DNA of 64,000 nt from Methylocystis bryophila (GTDB lineage: Bacteria > Pseudomonadota > Alphaproteobacteria > Rhizobiales > Beijerinckiaceae): assembly GCF_027925445.1 (NCBI RefSeq), contig NZ_AP027149.1:496001-560000 (forward strand). Direction: 5' to 3'. Position 1 is the stretch's first letter. Each line of letters starts with the position of its first letter. The notes below the pieces were generated by a model. It was not told the DNA's origin, did not search any database, and was given only the letters and a program-made list of their open reading frames with translations. Positions 51,920-59,910 of the stretch are shown piece by piece. Position numbers and translations under genes: made by a program.

Positions 51920-52816
51920 ATGGATCTTCTCATGACCAAGCCTATCCGCAAGGCCGTTCTGCCCGTCGCCGGTCTCGGCACGAGATTTCTTCCCGCGACC
52001 AAGGCCGTGCCGAAAGAGATGCTGACCGTCGTCGACCGGCCGGTGGTGCAGCACGTCATCGACGAGGCGCGCGAGGCGGGCATAGAGCATTTCATCTTCG
52101 TGACCGGCCGCGGCAAATCGGTGATCGAAGACCATTTCGACATGGCCTATGAGCTCGAGGACACGCTGCAGAGGCGCGGCAAGAAGAAGGAATACGAAGC
52201 GCTGATGGCGGACCTTCCCAAGGCCGGCGAGACGAGCTTCACGCGCCAGCAGGCGCCCCTCGGCCTGGGGCACGCCGTCTGGTGCGCGCGCGACATCGTG
52301 GGGGACGAGCCCTTCGCCGTGCTGCTGCCGGATATGATCACCATGGCCTGCGGCGCGAAAAAGAGCCGATGCCTCGCGCAGGCCGTGGAGGCTCATGAAA
52401 AGCACGGCGGCAACATCATCGCCGTCGAGGAGGTCCAGCCGAGCGAGACGCATCAATATGGGATTGTCGCCATCGGCAAGGATTACGGCGCGAGCTTCGA
52501 GATCGCCGGCATGGTCGAGAAGCCGCCGCAAGGCACGGCGCCGAGCAATTGGATGATCTCCGGCCGCTACATCCTGAACCCGGAGATTTTCGCGCTGCTC
52601 GCCCAAGGCAAGAAGGGCGCGGGCGGCGAGATCCAGCTCACCGACGCGATGATCGAGCTCGCCCGCCAGCAGTCGTTCCACGGCGTGCGCTTCGACGGCA
52701 GGACTTACGACACCGGCTCCAAGCTCGGCTTCCTCGCCGCCAATATCGCCTTCGGCCTGGCGCATCCCGAGGTCGGCGGGCCGTTTCGGGCGGAGATCGC
52801 AAAGCACCTGACTTGA
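51920..52816 (+). CDS. galU: UTP-glucose-1-phosphate uridylyltransferase
   Basis: This 298-residue enzyme makes UDP-glucose. The nucleotide-binding signature is LPVAGLGTRFLPATKAVPKE (about 12-31). Later come LLPDMIT, the GRYILNPEIF region and a TYDTGSKLGF end, all standard GalU. The frame is open further upstream to 51782, but the first plausible starts are ATG 51920 and ATG 51932. Divergent from galE. Confidence 0.95.
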   Translation: MDLLMTKPIRKAVLPVAGLGTRFLPATKAVPKEMLTVVDRPVVQHVIDEAREAGIEHFIFVTGRGKSVIEDHFDMAYELEDTLQRRGKKKEYEALMADLPKAGETSFTRQQAPLGLGHAVWCARDIVGDEPFAVLLPDMITMACGAKKSRCLAQAVEAHEKHGGNIIAVEEVQPSETHQYGIVAIGKDYGASFEIAGMVEKPPQGTAPSNWMISGRYILNPEIFALLAQGKKGAGGEIQLTDAMIELARQQSFHGVRFDGRTYDTGSKLGFLAANIAFGLAHPEVGGPFRAEIAKHLT

Positions 52817-52873
52817 GCCTAAAGCGGTGCAAGCGGCGGCCCCGCGATTTCCATACCGATTGCCGCACCTCCG

Positions 52874-52905
52874 TCATGCCCGCGCTTATCGCGGGCATCC
52901 ACGCC
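52874..52905. repeat. Dispersed hairpin repeat, family E
   Basis: GTCATGCCCGCGCTTATCGC followed by GGGCATCCAC: ATGCCCGCG and CGCGGGCAT pair around CTTAT. The form is very common in Rhizobiales intergenic DNA; only one copy is seen here. Confidence 0.55.
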
Positions 52906-52965
52906 GTGAGGCTCCACAGCAATTGGAGGAAAAGGCGGCGCGCTTCTTTACGTCGCCACTGCAGC

Positions 52966-53185
52966 TCCGTCATGACATATTCAGAGGGTCTATGCGGAAC
53001 CGGAAAATGCGTCGAGAGCACGCCACGGAAGGCGTCGCTGGATGAGAGGATCGGCGTCGAGAGCACGGCGCGAAAGCCGGCGCAGCCGATAGACGGCATT
53101 GGCGCGTACCTGGCGCGGCTGAAAAAGGACCACGTCGAAGCCGGCCTCGCGCAGCTCCACGACGAATCTCGCAGGATTCTCCTCT
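52966..53185 (-). pseudogene. Remnant of a GAF-domain protein
   Basis: The minus strand encodes FRAVLSTPILSSSDAFRGVL directly followed by STHFPVPHRPSE, matching the end of GAF domains in sensor proteins (VQSTPL-S--G---G--STHF--PHRPS). An adjacent frame has ARFVVELREAGFDVVLFQPR. No complete gene can be built; it is a scar. The rest of 52817-53250 contains only repeats. Confidence 0.45.
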
Positions 53186-53187
53186 TG

Positions 53188-53229
53188 CCCATCCTTCGAG
53201 ACGCCCGCTTCGCGAGCTCCTTAGGATTA
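53188..53229. repeat. Dispersed hairpin repeat, family D copy 2
   Basis: CCATCCTTCGAGACGCCCGC followed by TTCGCGAGCTCCTTAGGAT is an inverted relative of the element at 7534-7575. Confidence 0.55.
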
Positions 53230-53250
53230 GGCCGGGTCAGAGGCGCTCCT

Positions 53251-53367
53251 TTAGCATTGCGGCCAGAAGAACATGCCCAGCACAATGGCCCAGACGATGC
53301 CCCAGCCGATCCAAGTGGCGTTAGGATTCTCGACCTGCCATTGCAGGATTTTCTTCAACAAGGGCAT
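53251..53367 (-). CDS. Small single-helix membrane protein (38 aa)
   Basis: The frame reads MPLLKKILQWQVENPNATWI and then a hydrophobic helix (GWGIVWAIVLGMFFWPQC). AGGAAG lies seven bases before the ATG, a good ribosome site, so this short form is preferred over the 78-codon extension. It resembles short Rhizobiales membrane peptides of unknown function. Confidence 0.55.
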   Translation of the reverse strand: MPLLKKILQWQVENPNATWIGWGIVWAIVLGMFFWPQC

Positions 53368-53565
53368 TGCAAAGCTTCCTGGCTCGCCTGCAGCGAGGAG
53401 GCCGAGGGCGGCCGAAGCCGCGGGCGATTCGAGGCTAAGAGTGCTGCAAGTCGCGCGGCGAGGGAAGCCCTGACGAGGCGCGATCACGCGGAGCCTCCCA
53501 CCGGAACTTATCCTTTTCTCCTGCTTGCTCAGGCCCCGCCCCTCCTGTATGACGCGCGCTCTAAA

Positions 53566-53639
53566 GGCCTCGTGGCGGAGTGGCTACGCAGAGGACTGCA
53601 AATCCTTGTACGGGGGTTCGATTCCCTCCGAGGCCTCCA
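53566..53639 (+). tRNA. tRNA-Cys (anticodon GCA)
   Basis: This 74-base tRNA has acceptor stem GGCCTCG/CGAGGCC, anticodon loop ACTGCAAAT with GCA, T arm GGGGGTTCGATTCCCTC, and discriminator U (T) followed by encoded CCA. U73 with GCA is the cysteine identity. It stands alone. Confidence 0.97.
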
Positions 53640-53793
53640 TAACTCGGCGACATGCGAAGCCTAAGGGCGAAGAGCCGTAGTCGAAGTTCCCGCTCCTCAC
53701 CTCAATCGCAGCAACGGCGCGCGTCACTCGAGCGGTTGACGAAAACCCCTTAATCTGGTCGGATCGAACCGACCGACGCGTGGGGAAATCGCG

Positions 53794-54891
53794 TTGCGCT
53801 TGCTCTCGACGATAGTCGCCATCCTTGGCGTTGCGCTCATCTGGGCGAAGACGGACGCTTACGCCCGCAGCCGAGAACACATGGGCGGCGCTTATTCAGT
53901 CGACGGACTGGGCCTAGGCGATCCGGTCGCTCCAAACTCCCGAGCCTATAAGCGATATCGATGCGCGACCAGCGATCAATATATCGACGCAATCTACTGT
54001 AAGCTTAGAGAGGAAAGGGACGGCGCTGTTCAAATTACCACTATTCTTCACCAATTTAACAACACGGTCACCTACATAAACAGGACCATAACGCCCGCTT
54101 TCTTCAATATTACCAACATAGAAGACGAGATTGGCCGTCTATCGAAAAGGTTTGGTCGCCCTCGGCAGATTTTGCAGGGGGCAAAAGGCGTCATGGCCAT
54201 TTGGGGAAGCATTGAGTTACGGCCCGTCTCTCCGAGCGCGCGGTCCATCCTCGCCCGAGGAACCAGCCCAAGGCTCGGATTCCTTGTGGACTTCTTGGAC
54301 AATTTCCAAGATTCGGCCCGCTCTGGCTTGCCCATTTATCAATTGGCCGGCGGAGCGGGATTTGTTTGGGTGGCAGGCTTGGGAGGCGGCTCGCACAAGT
54401 CTGCGCTGCGCTTCTTCGCCGCCGATCCCGCGCAAATGCCGAGAGCGCCAAACCCCTATGACTCCCAGCCAAACGAGGGCTCCGCCGCGAATCGGGCGCC
54501 CACAGAGCCTGGGGAGGCGCAGATGGATCTTGACGGCGGGGTTTATGTCGTTCCCGTGCGCTTCAACGATGCGATTACCCTCAACGCCGTTGTCGACAGC
54601 GGCGCAAGCGAAGTCTTCGTTCCCGCGGACGTGGTCATGACGCTGGTCCGCACCGGGACGATCGCGGAGGAGGATTTTCTGGGCAGTCAAACCTACAGGC
54701 TTGCCGACGGTTCGGAGGTCCCCTCGCAGCGCTTTCGGCTTAAGTCCTTGAAGGTCGGCGACATCACAATCGAAAATGTCACGGCTTCGATCACGGACGT
54801 CAAAGCGACGATTCTTCTGGGTCAGAGTTTTCTGGGCCGCTTTCCCTCCTGGTCCATCGACAACAAGCGGCATGTGCTCATTCTTCGCTGA
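53794..54891 (+). CDS. Retropepsin-like aspartic protease with unknown N-terminal domain
   Basis: This 365-residue protein probably starts at TTG 53794 (GGGGAAA upstream) and has a signal sequence (MRLLSTIVAILGVALIWAKT). The C-terminal 120 residues are a retropepsin-like (clan AA) domain: catalytic AVVDSGASEVFVPADVV (D-S-G), flap region LADGSEVPS and the ILLGQSFLGRFPSWSID hydrophobic-glycine motif. Such single-domain periplasmic proteases work as dimers. The middle part (about 50-225, with RCATSDQYIDAIYCKLREE) matches nothing I know. Composition is slightly lower in GC than its neighbours. Confidence 0.8.
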   Translation: MRLLSTIVAILGVALIWAKTDAYARSREHMGGAYSVDGLGLGDPVAPNSRAYKRYRCATSDQYIDAIYCKLREERDGAVQITTILHQFNNTVTYINRTITPAFFNITNIEDEIGRLSKRFGRPRQILQGAKGVMAIWGSIELRPVSPSARSILARGTSPRLGFLVDFLDNFQDSARSGLPIYQLAGGAGFVWVAGLGGGSHKSALRFFAADPAQMPRAPNPYDSQPNEGSAANRAPTEPGEAQMDLDGGVYVVPVRFNDAITLNAVVDSGASEVFVPADVVMTLVRTGTIAEEDFLGSQTYRLADGSEVPSQRFRLKSLKVGDITIENVTASITDVKATILLGQSFLGRFPSWSIDNKRHVLILR

Positions 54892-54983
54892 GCCGCGCGC
54901 TGGTGCGTCCGTCCCATCGCTTCTTCCTCTCGTTGAAGGCTCGTCTGTGATAGGGCATAGCGGAGATCGCTTCGGTTCGAGGC

Positions 54984-55021
54984 AACCCCCTCCCTAACCC
55001 TTCCCGCGGGCGGGAGAGGGA
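54984..55021. repeat. Dispersed palindromic repeat, family A copy 6 (diverged)
   Basis: CAACCCCCTCCCTAACCCTT then CCCGCGGGCGGGAGAGGGA. It shares the flanks of family A with a changed core. It ends 29 bases before the chrA start. Confidence 0.55.
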
Positions 55022-55050
55022 ACCCGCCCGACGAAATATCAACCGGCTGC

Positions 55051-56292
55051 ATGACCGCTCCCAACAACACGCTTAGCCGCCCCCGCCTCGCCCATCTCCT
55101 TGAGGTCCTGCTCGTCTTCCTCCGGCTCGGCTTCGTGAGCTTCGGCGGCCCGATCGCGCATATCGGCTATTTTCGGAGCGAGATCGTCGAGCGGCGCAAA
55201 TGGGTTCCTCCCGAGACCTTCGTCGATCTCGTCGCGCTCTGCCAATTCCTCCCCGGTCCCGCGAGCAGCGAGCTCGGCGTCGCGCTCGGCATGACGCGCG
55301 CGGGCTATCTGGGCGGCCTTGCGGCCTGGATCGGCTTCACCGCGCCCTCAGCGCTGGCGATGATCGCTTTCGCCTATGGGATCGGCCTCGTCGCGCATCC
55401 AGAGACGATGGCCTTTCTTCACGGGCTGAAAATCCTTGCGGTCGCGGTCGTCGCCCAGGCGGTCTGGGCGATGGCGAAAAATCTCTGTCCCGATCGCGAG
55501 CGCGCGACGCTCGCCGTCGGCGCCGCGATCCTCGTCCTCGCCTTTCCTTCGGCGCAGGGGCAGATCGCCGCGATTCTTATCGGCGCCTATCTCGGCTGGC
55601 GCTACCTGCCCGCGGAGGCGAAGCCCGAGCCGGCCCCGCTGCCCGCGCCGCTCGTCTCCCGCCCCGTCGCGACGGGCGCCTTCGTTCTATTCGTGCTGCT
55701 TCTCGTGCTGCCCTCCTTCGCGGCGAGCGTGACGGGAGATCGCACGACGCTGCTATTCGCGAATTTCTACCGCACCGGCGCGCTCGTCTTCGGCGGCGGG
55801 CATGTCGTGCTGCCCTTGTTGCAGGAGGCGGTCGTCCAAACCGGCTTTGTCGGCAAGGAGGCGTTTCTCTCGGGCTATGGGGCGGCGCAGGCCGTGCCGG
55901 GGCCGCTCTTCAGCTTCGCGGCCTTTCTCGGCGCCGCGGCGGACGCCCCGCTTTCGGGCTGGCGCGGCGGGCTCTTCTGCCTCGTCGCGATCTATCTGCC
56001 GTCCTTCCTGCTGCTCCTCGCCGCGCTGCCCTTTTGGGAGAAGCTGCGCCGCGAGCCGCAGGCGCAGGCGACGCTCAAAGGCGTCAACGCCGCCGTGGTC
56101 GGCCTCCTCGCCGCCGCGCTCTATGCGCCGGTCTTCACGACCGCCGTGCGCACGCCCGGCGACTTCGGCCTTGCGCTCATCTGCTGGTTGCTGCTCGAAA
56201 TCTGGCGCGCGCCGCCGGTCGCCGTCGCGCTCTTTGCGGCGCTCGCGGCCGAGGCGCTCGGCCTCTTGCGCTATTTTTTCCTGATCGGCTAG
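55051..56292 (+). CDS. chrA: Chromate transporter ChrA
   Basis: This 413-residue two-domain CHR-family membrane protein exports chromate. Each half has its signature: the N-terminal half GFVSFGGPIAHIGYFRSE and CQFLPGPASSELGVALG, the C-terminal half ALVFGGGHVVLPLLQE and AQAVPGPLFSFAAFLGA. About ten helices. It is single, without chrB beside it. Confidence 0.93.
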   Translation: MTAPNNTLSRPRLAHLLEVLLVFLRLGFVSFGGPIAHIGYFRSEIVERRKWVPPETFVDLVALCQFLPGPASSELGVALGMTRAGYLGGLAAWIGFTAPSALAMIAFAYGIGLVAHPETMAFLHGLKILAVAVVAQAVWAMAKNLCPDRERATLAVGAAILVLAFPSAQGQIAAILIGAYLGWRYLPAEAKPEPAPLPAPLVSRPVATGAFVLFVLLLVLPSFAASVTGDRTTLLFANFYRTGALVFGGGHVVLPLLQEAVVQTGFVGKEAFLSGYGAAQAVPGPLFSFAAFLGAAADAPLSGWRGGLFCLVAIYLPSFLLLLAALPFWEKLRREPQAQATLKGVNAAVVGLLAAALYAPVFTTAVRTPGDFGLALICWLLLEIWRAPPVAVALFAALAAEALGLLRYFFLIG

Positions 56293-56405
56293 CGCGATTC
56301 CTTATCGCTCGAACGGAATCGTTCGAGCGATAAGGAATCGCGCCAAGTTAGAAACTTAGAGCATGTCCTGACCGGAAAACCGCTTCGCAGTTTTCCGTGA
56401 CATGC
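56290..56405. repeat. Dispersed repeat, family B copy 3
   Basis: GCGCGATTCCTTATCGCTCG, centre AACGGAATCGTTCGAGCGAT, then the AGCATGTCCTGACCGGAAAA...GACATGC part. It begins on the chrA stop codon, so the gene's last bases belong to the repeat. Confidence 0.8.
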
Positions 56406-56416
56406 CCTGAGCGCGC

Positions 56417-56755
56417 TCAGCCCTGCAGCGCCGCGGCCGCCTCCGCAATCCCGGCGTGCGCGCCGAGCAGCGTATCGAAGCCGCTTACCGACATCACCTT
56501 TTCGACGCCTCCCCGCAGCCCGCAAAGCGTGAGCGCGCCGCCGAGCGATTGGGCTGTCTTCGCGGCGATCAGCAGCGCCCGCAGGCCGGCGGAGCTGATG
56601 TAATCCAGTTCGGAAAAGTCGACGATCACCTTGGTCGGTCCTTCGCCGATCAGCGATGCGCAGCGCGCCTCAAAGGCGCCGGCCGTGTCGCTGTCGACGC
56701 GGCCCCTTGGCTTGATGACCAGCATGTCTTCCGAAATCTCATGCGTCAGGTCCAT
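56417..56755 (-). CDS. STAS-domain anti-anti-sigma-like protein
   Basis: This 112-residue single STAS domain protein has VIVDFSELDYISSAGLRALL at about 43-62; the serine pair (S54, S55) is the site phosphorylated in anti-sigma antagonists (SpoIIAA type). No kinase/anti-sigma gene lies beside it. It diverges from the GPP34-MFS gene. Confidence 0.88.
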   Translation of the reverse strand: MDLTHEISEDMLVIKPRGRVDSDTAGAFEARCASLIGEGPTKVIVDFSELDYISSAGLRALLIAAKTAQSLGGALTLCGLRGGVEKVMSVSGFDTLLGAHAGIAEAAAALQG

Positions 56756-56869
56756 GTTTGATTTCCTCGATGACGGTGGCCCGGCCGCCTCTTATGATCG
56801 CAACGCCCAAAAGCTCTAGCCCCTGCCCCCGGCAGACGTCCAGCGACGCCAAATTTTCGAGGAACAGCG

Positions 56870-58792
56870 ATGAGCCTAGCCTTGGACCGTTCAAAGAGCC
56901 GCGAGACCTTGCCGCAGATCAGCCTCCTCGAGGAATTTCTGCTTCTGGCGCTCGAAGACGGCGGCGGCGAGTTCGACAACGTGCCGGAGATTTATCTGAG
57001 CTGTGGGGTCGCCGGCGCGACGCTGATGGACCTTGCGCTGCGAGACCGCATAGATTCCGATCTCGAAGGCGTGTTCGCCGTAAATTCGGCGCCGACCGGC
57101 GACGCGATTCTCGATCGCGTCCTCGCCGAAATCGTAGCCGAGCCGAAACGCCTCAGCCCGCAGGAGTGGATATCGCGCCTTTCCCCGCAAGCGCCCGCCT
57201 TGCACAAGGCGGCGCTCTCCGAGCTCTGCGCGCGCGGCGTTCTGCGTCAGAGCGATCACGCCTTTCTCTGGGTGCTCAAGGAGCGCCGCTACCCGATCGT
57301 CGAGGGACAGGAGCGGCCCGAGGCGAAGCGACGCATTCTCGCGCTGCTCTACAACGACGACCTTCCCTCTCCCGCGGATGTCGCGCTCACCGCGCTTGCG
57401 AACGCCTGCTTCCTCTTCGAACGCATTCTCACGCCGAAAGAGCTGAAGCGCGTCAAACCGCGCATCGAGCAGATCGCGCGCCTCGATCTTATCGGCGGCG
57501 AGATCTTGCGCACGGCGCAGCGCGTCAACATGGAGACGCGGGCGGCGGAGCGGCGCACGGTGATCGCGGGCCTCGCCGGCAATGTGATGGAGTGGTACGA
57601 TTTCGGCATTTACGGCTTTTTCGCCGCAGCGATCGGCGCGCAGTTTTTTCCAAGCGGCGACCCCTCGACCTCGCTGCTCGCCTCCTTCGGCGTTTTCGCG
57701 GCGGGCTTCCTCGCGCGGCCGCTCGGCGGTCTGCTCTTTGGCCATATCGGCGATCGCCTGGGCCGACGCGCCGCCGTCGTCTCTTCCGTCGTGCTGATGA
57801 TCATACCGACGCTCTTCATGGCGCTGCTGCCGACCTATGCGCAGATCGGCGTCGCGGCGCCGATCCTTCTCGTGCTGCTGCGGCTGGCGCAGGGCCTCGC
57901 GGTCGGCGGCGAATATACGACGTCGATGGTCCTGCTCGTCGAGGAAGCGCAGCCGAGCCGGCGCGGCTTCGTGGGGAGCTTTGCGCCCTTCGGCGCGCTC
58001 GGCGGCCTGCTGCTGGGTTCTGCGGTCGGCGCGGCGCTGCTGGCGATTCTGCCGGAACGGGACGCCTCGACCTGGGGCTGGCGCCTCGCTTTCTTCAGCG
58101 GCTTGCTGATCGGCCTCGTGGTCTTCCTGATCCGTCGCCGCCTCCCGCCGGACAAGAAGATTTTGGAAGCCGAGCAAGCCCGCAAATCGCCGCTCGGCGA
58201 AGCCTTCCGCACGCAATGGCGCACGATCCTCAAGGTCCTCGGCTTCACACTTGGCCACGGCGTCGGCTTCTATCTCTGTTTCGTCTATCTCTCGACCTGG
58301 CTGAAGGAGCAGCAGCACGTCGCTTCCTCGACGGCGCTGACGCTGAACAGCATCGCGATTTTCGCCATGCTGATCTTTACGCCGCTCGCCGGCGCGCTAT
58401 CGGATCGCATCGGCCGCAAGCCCGTGCTGATCGCCGGCGCGGCCGGGATGGCGCTTTTCGCCTGGCCCTTGTTGTGGATCATCGACACGCCGCACCTGCC
58501 CGCCATCCTCGCGGGACTCGGCGCCTTCGCGCTGTTGCTCTCGTGCAATGGCGCGGGCCCGGCCTTCCTGGTGGAGGCGTTCCCCAAGCATGTGCGATGC
58601 TCGGGGCTTTCCATCGCCTATAATCTCGCGCAGTCGATCTTCGGCGGCACCGTGCCGATGGTCGCCGTGTTCCTCATCAAGATCACCGGCAATCCGCTGG
58701 CGCCCGCCTTTTATCTGGCGGCTGCGTCGGCTCTGTCCTTGGCTATGGCGCTGCTCATCGGCCGCGAGACAGAGGCGGAGGAAGCGCCGTGA
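56870..58792 (+). CDS. GPP34-domain / MFS transporter fusion (MHS-type)
   Basis: This 640-residue protein joins two domains. The first 215 residues look like GPP34 (Golgi phosphoprotein 3-like): SLLEEFLLLALEDGGGEF, LSCGVAGATLMDLALRDRI, NSAPTGDAILDRVLAEI, and a WISRLS...LCARGVLRQ helix pair. After about 225 comes an MFS carrier of the metabolite:H+ symporter (MHS) branch: GNVMEWYDFGIYGFFAA is its exact mark, GHIGDRLGRRAAV the loop 2-3 motif. GPP34 proteins bind phosphoinositide or acidic membranes in eukaryotes; in bacteria they are mostly uncharacterised. Here it may control or localise the carrier. No frame break at the junction. The substrate is unknown. Confidence 0.82.
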   Translation: MSLALDRSKSRETLPQISLLEEFLLLALEDGGGEFDNVPEIYLSCGVAGATLMDLALRDRIDSDLEGVFAVNSAPTGDAILDRVLAEIVAEPKRLSPQEWISRLSPQAPALHKAALSELCARGVLRQSDHAFLWVLKERRYPIVEGQERPEAKRRILALLYNDDLPSPADVALTALANACFLFERILTPKELKRVKPRIEQIARLDLIGGEILRTAQRVNMETRAAERRTVIAGLAGNVMEWYDFGIYGFFAAAIGAQFFPSGDPSTSLLASFGVFAAGFLARPLGGLLFGHIGDRLGRRAAVVSSVVLMIIPTLFMALLPTYAQIGVAAPILLVLLRLAQGLAVGGEYTTSMVLLVEEAQPSRRGFVGSFAPFGALGGLLLGSAVGAALLAILPERDASTWGWRLAFFSGLLIGLVVFLIRRRLPPDKKILEAEQARKSPLGEAFRTQWRTILKVLGFTLGHGVGFYLCFVYLSTWLKEQQHVASSTALTLNSIAIFAMLIFTPLAGALSDRIGRKPVLIAGAAGMALFAWPLLWIIDTPHLPAILAGLGAFALLLSCNGAGPAFLVEAFPKHVRCSGLSIAYNLAQSIFGGTVPMVAVFLIKITGNPLAPAFYLAAASALSLAMALLIGRETEAEEAP

Positions 58793-58942
58793 TCGAGACG
58801 TGGATTTCACGCCTCCCCTATCGGCCTCCCTCACGCTCAAAGCACTGCCGAAAGTGCTGCGTCCGACGGTCTTCAAAATTGCAACGAGAGCATTGCACAA
58901 TGTTTTTCTGCCGTTGCGGCCCGTTTCAGCGAAGAGCAAATT

Positions 58943-59011
58943 AGAGCATCTCACGGAAAGGCGCGAAGCGGTTTTCCGGTCGAGACATGCTCTAAGCTTT
59001 TGATTTGGAGC
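58943..59011. repeat. Dispersed repeat, family B copy 4 (partial)
   Basis: AGAGCATCTCACGGAAAGGC...GGTTTTCCGGTCGAGACATGCTCT is the second half only of the family B element, followed by AAGCTTTTGATTTGG as in copy 2. Confidence 0.7.
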
Positions 59012-59047
59012 GCCGACGGCGGAGTCTGCGCCGCGAGGAGGAGATCG

Positions 59048-59479
59048 ATGAGCGCCGCCTACGAAAAGGATTTCTACGCCTGGGCGAACGAGCAGGCCGC
59101 GCTGCTGCGCGCGGGCCGCCTCAACGAAGCCGACATCGCGCATATCGCCGAGGAGATCGAGAGCATGGGAAAGGCGGAACAACGCGAGCTCGTCAGCCGT
59201 CTCACCGTCCTGCTGCTGCATTTGCTGAAATGGCGGGTTCAGCCAGGAATGCGCGGAGGCTCCTGGGAAGCGACGATCAAGGTGCAACGCCGCGACCTGA
59301 GCCGCTTGTTACGCGACAATCCCAGCCTCAAATCAAAGCTCGACGAAGCCATGGGCGACGCCTACGGCGACGCGATCATCCTCGCCGCGAGCGAGACAGG
59401 TCTTTCGGAAGCATCCTTGCCGTCAGCCTGCCTCTGGAGCTTCGAGCAGGCGATGGACGCTGAGTTCTGGCCTGAATGA
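59048..59479 (+). CDS. DUF29 family protein
   Basis: This 143-residue protein begins YEKDFYAWANEQAALLRAGR and goes on with IAEEIESMGKAEQRELVSRL and LLLHLLKWRVQPGMRGGSWE, the DUF29 signature in the usual order. It is all-helical; the function is unknown. Such proteins are common, often in several copies, in cyanobacteria and alphaproteobacteria. AGGAGGAGATCG precedes the start. Confidence 0.88.
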   Translation: MSAAYEKDFYAWANEQAALLRAGRLNEADIAHIAEEIESMGKAEQRELVSRLTVLLLHLLKWRVQPGMRGGSWEATIKVQRRDLSRLLRDNPSLKSKLDEAMGDAYGDAIILAASETGLSEASLPSACLWSFEQAMDAEFWPE

Positions 59480-59493
59480 GCGGTTTCTGTTGA

Positions 59494-59910
59494 TTACCGC
59501 CCGCTGCGAGACGCCGTCCAGCGGCCGCCGCAATAATCGCTGCCCGACGACCAGGCGCCCTTGCCGCTGGAGCCGGCAAGCCTTCCATTCGCCCGCGAGA
59601 CATGGCCATTCGCATCGGTGAAGCGCGCCACGAAGGTGCCGTTGCCCTCGACATAGCCCCAGGGCTGCGAGGCCCCGCCATTGGCGGAGACGACGCGGCC
59701 GCCCTGGATCGTCACGTCGCGCGGCTCGAGCGCCGGGCAATTGCCGGCCGTCGTCGTCGAGTTGAAGGTCCAAACGCCGTCGTTGCGGCCGCCTGAGGCG
59801 CCGTCGTCGCCGCCTCCCTGCTGCGACGAGCGGCGCGCCGCAGCGGGAGAAGCGAGGGAGAGAACGAGCGCGGCGATCGACGCCGCGAGAACAACAGAAC
59901 GCGTGGTCAC
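59494..59910 (-). CDS. Small secreted protein, translationally coupled to mutA
   Basis: This 138-residue protein starts at GTG 59910 with GAGGAGG upstream and overlaps the mutA stop (GTGA). The signal peptide VTTRSVVLAASIAALVLSLA is followed by a Gly/Ser-rich linker, then a repeatable beta domain (VWTFNSTTTAGNCPALEP, NGTFVARFTDANGHVSRANG, WSSGSDYCGGRWTASRSG). Two cysteines may pair. Relatives are common in Rhizobiales; the role is unknown. There is no functional link to mutA that I can see. Confidence 0.7.
   Translation of the reverse strand: MTTRSVVLAASIAALVLSLASPAAARRSSQQGGGDDGASGGRNDGVWTFNSTTTAGNCPALEPRDVTIQGGRVVSANGGASQPWGYVEGNGTFVARFTDANGHVSRANGRLAGSSGKGAWSSGSDYCGGRWTASRSGR

Noticed and set aside
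56758..58623. 621-codon plus-strand frame
   Set aside because: Frame-shifted reading of the GPP34-MFS gene, Arg-rich and without structure.
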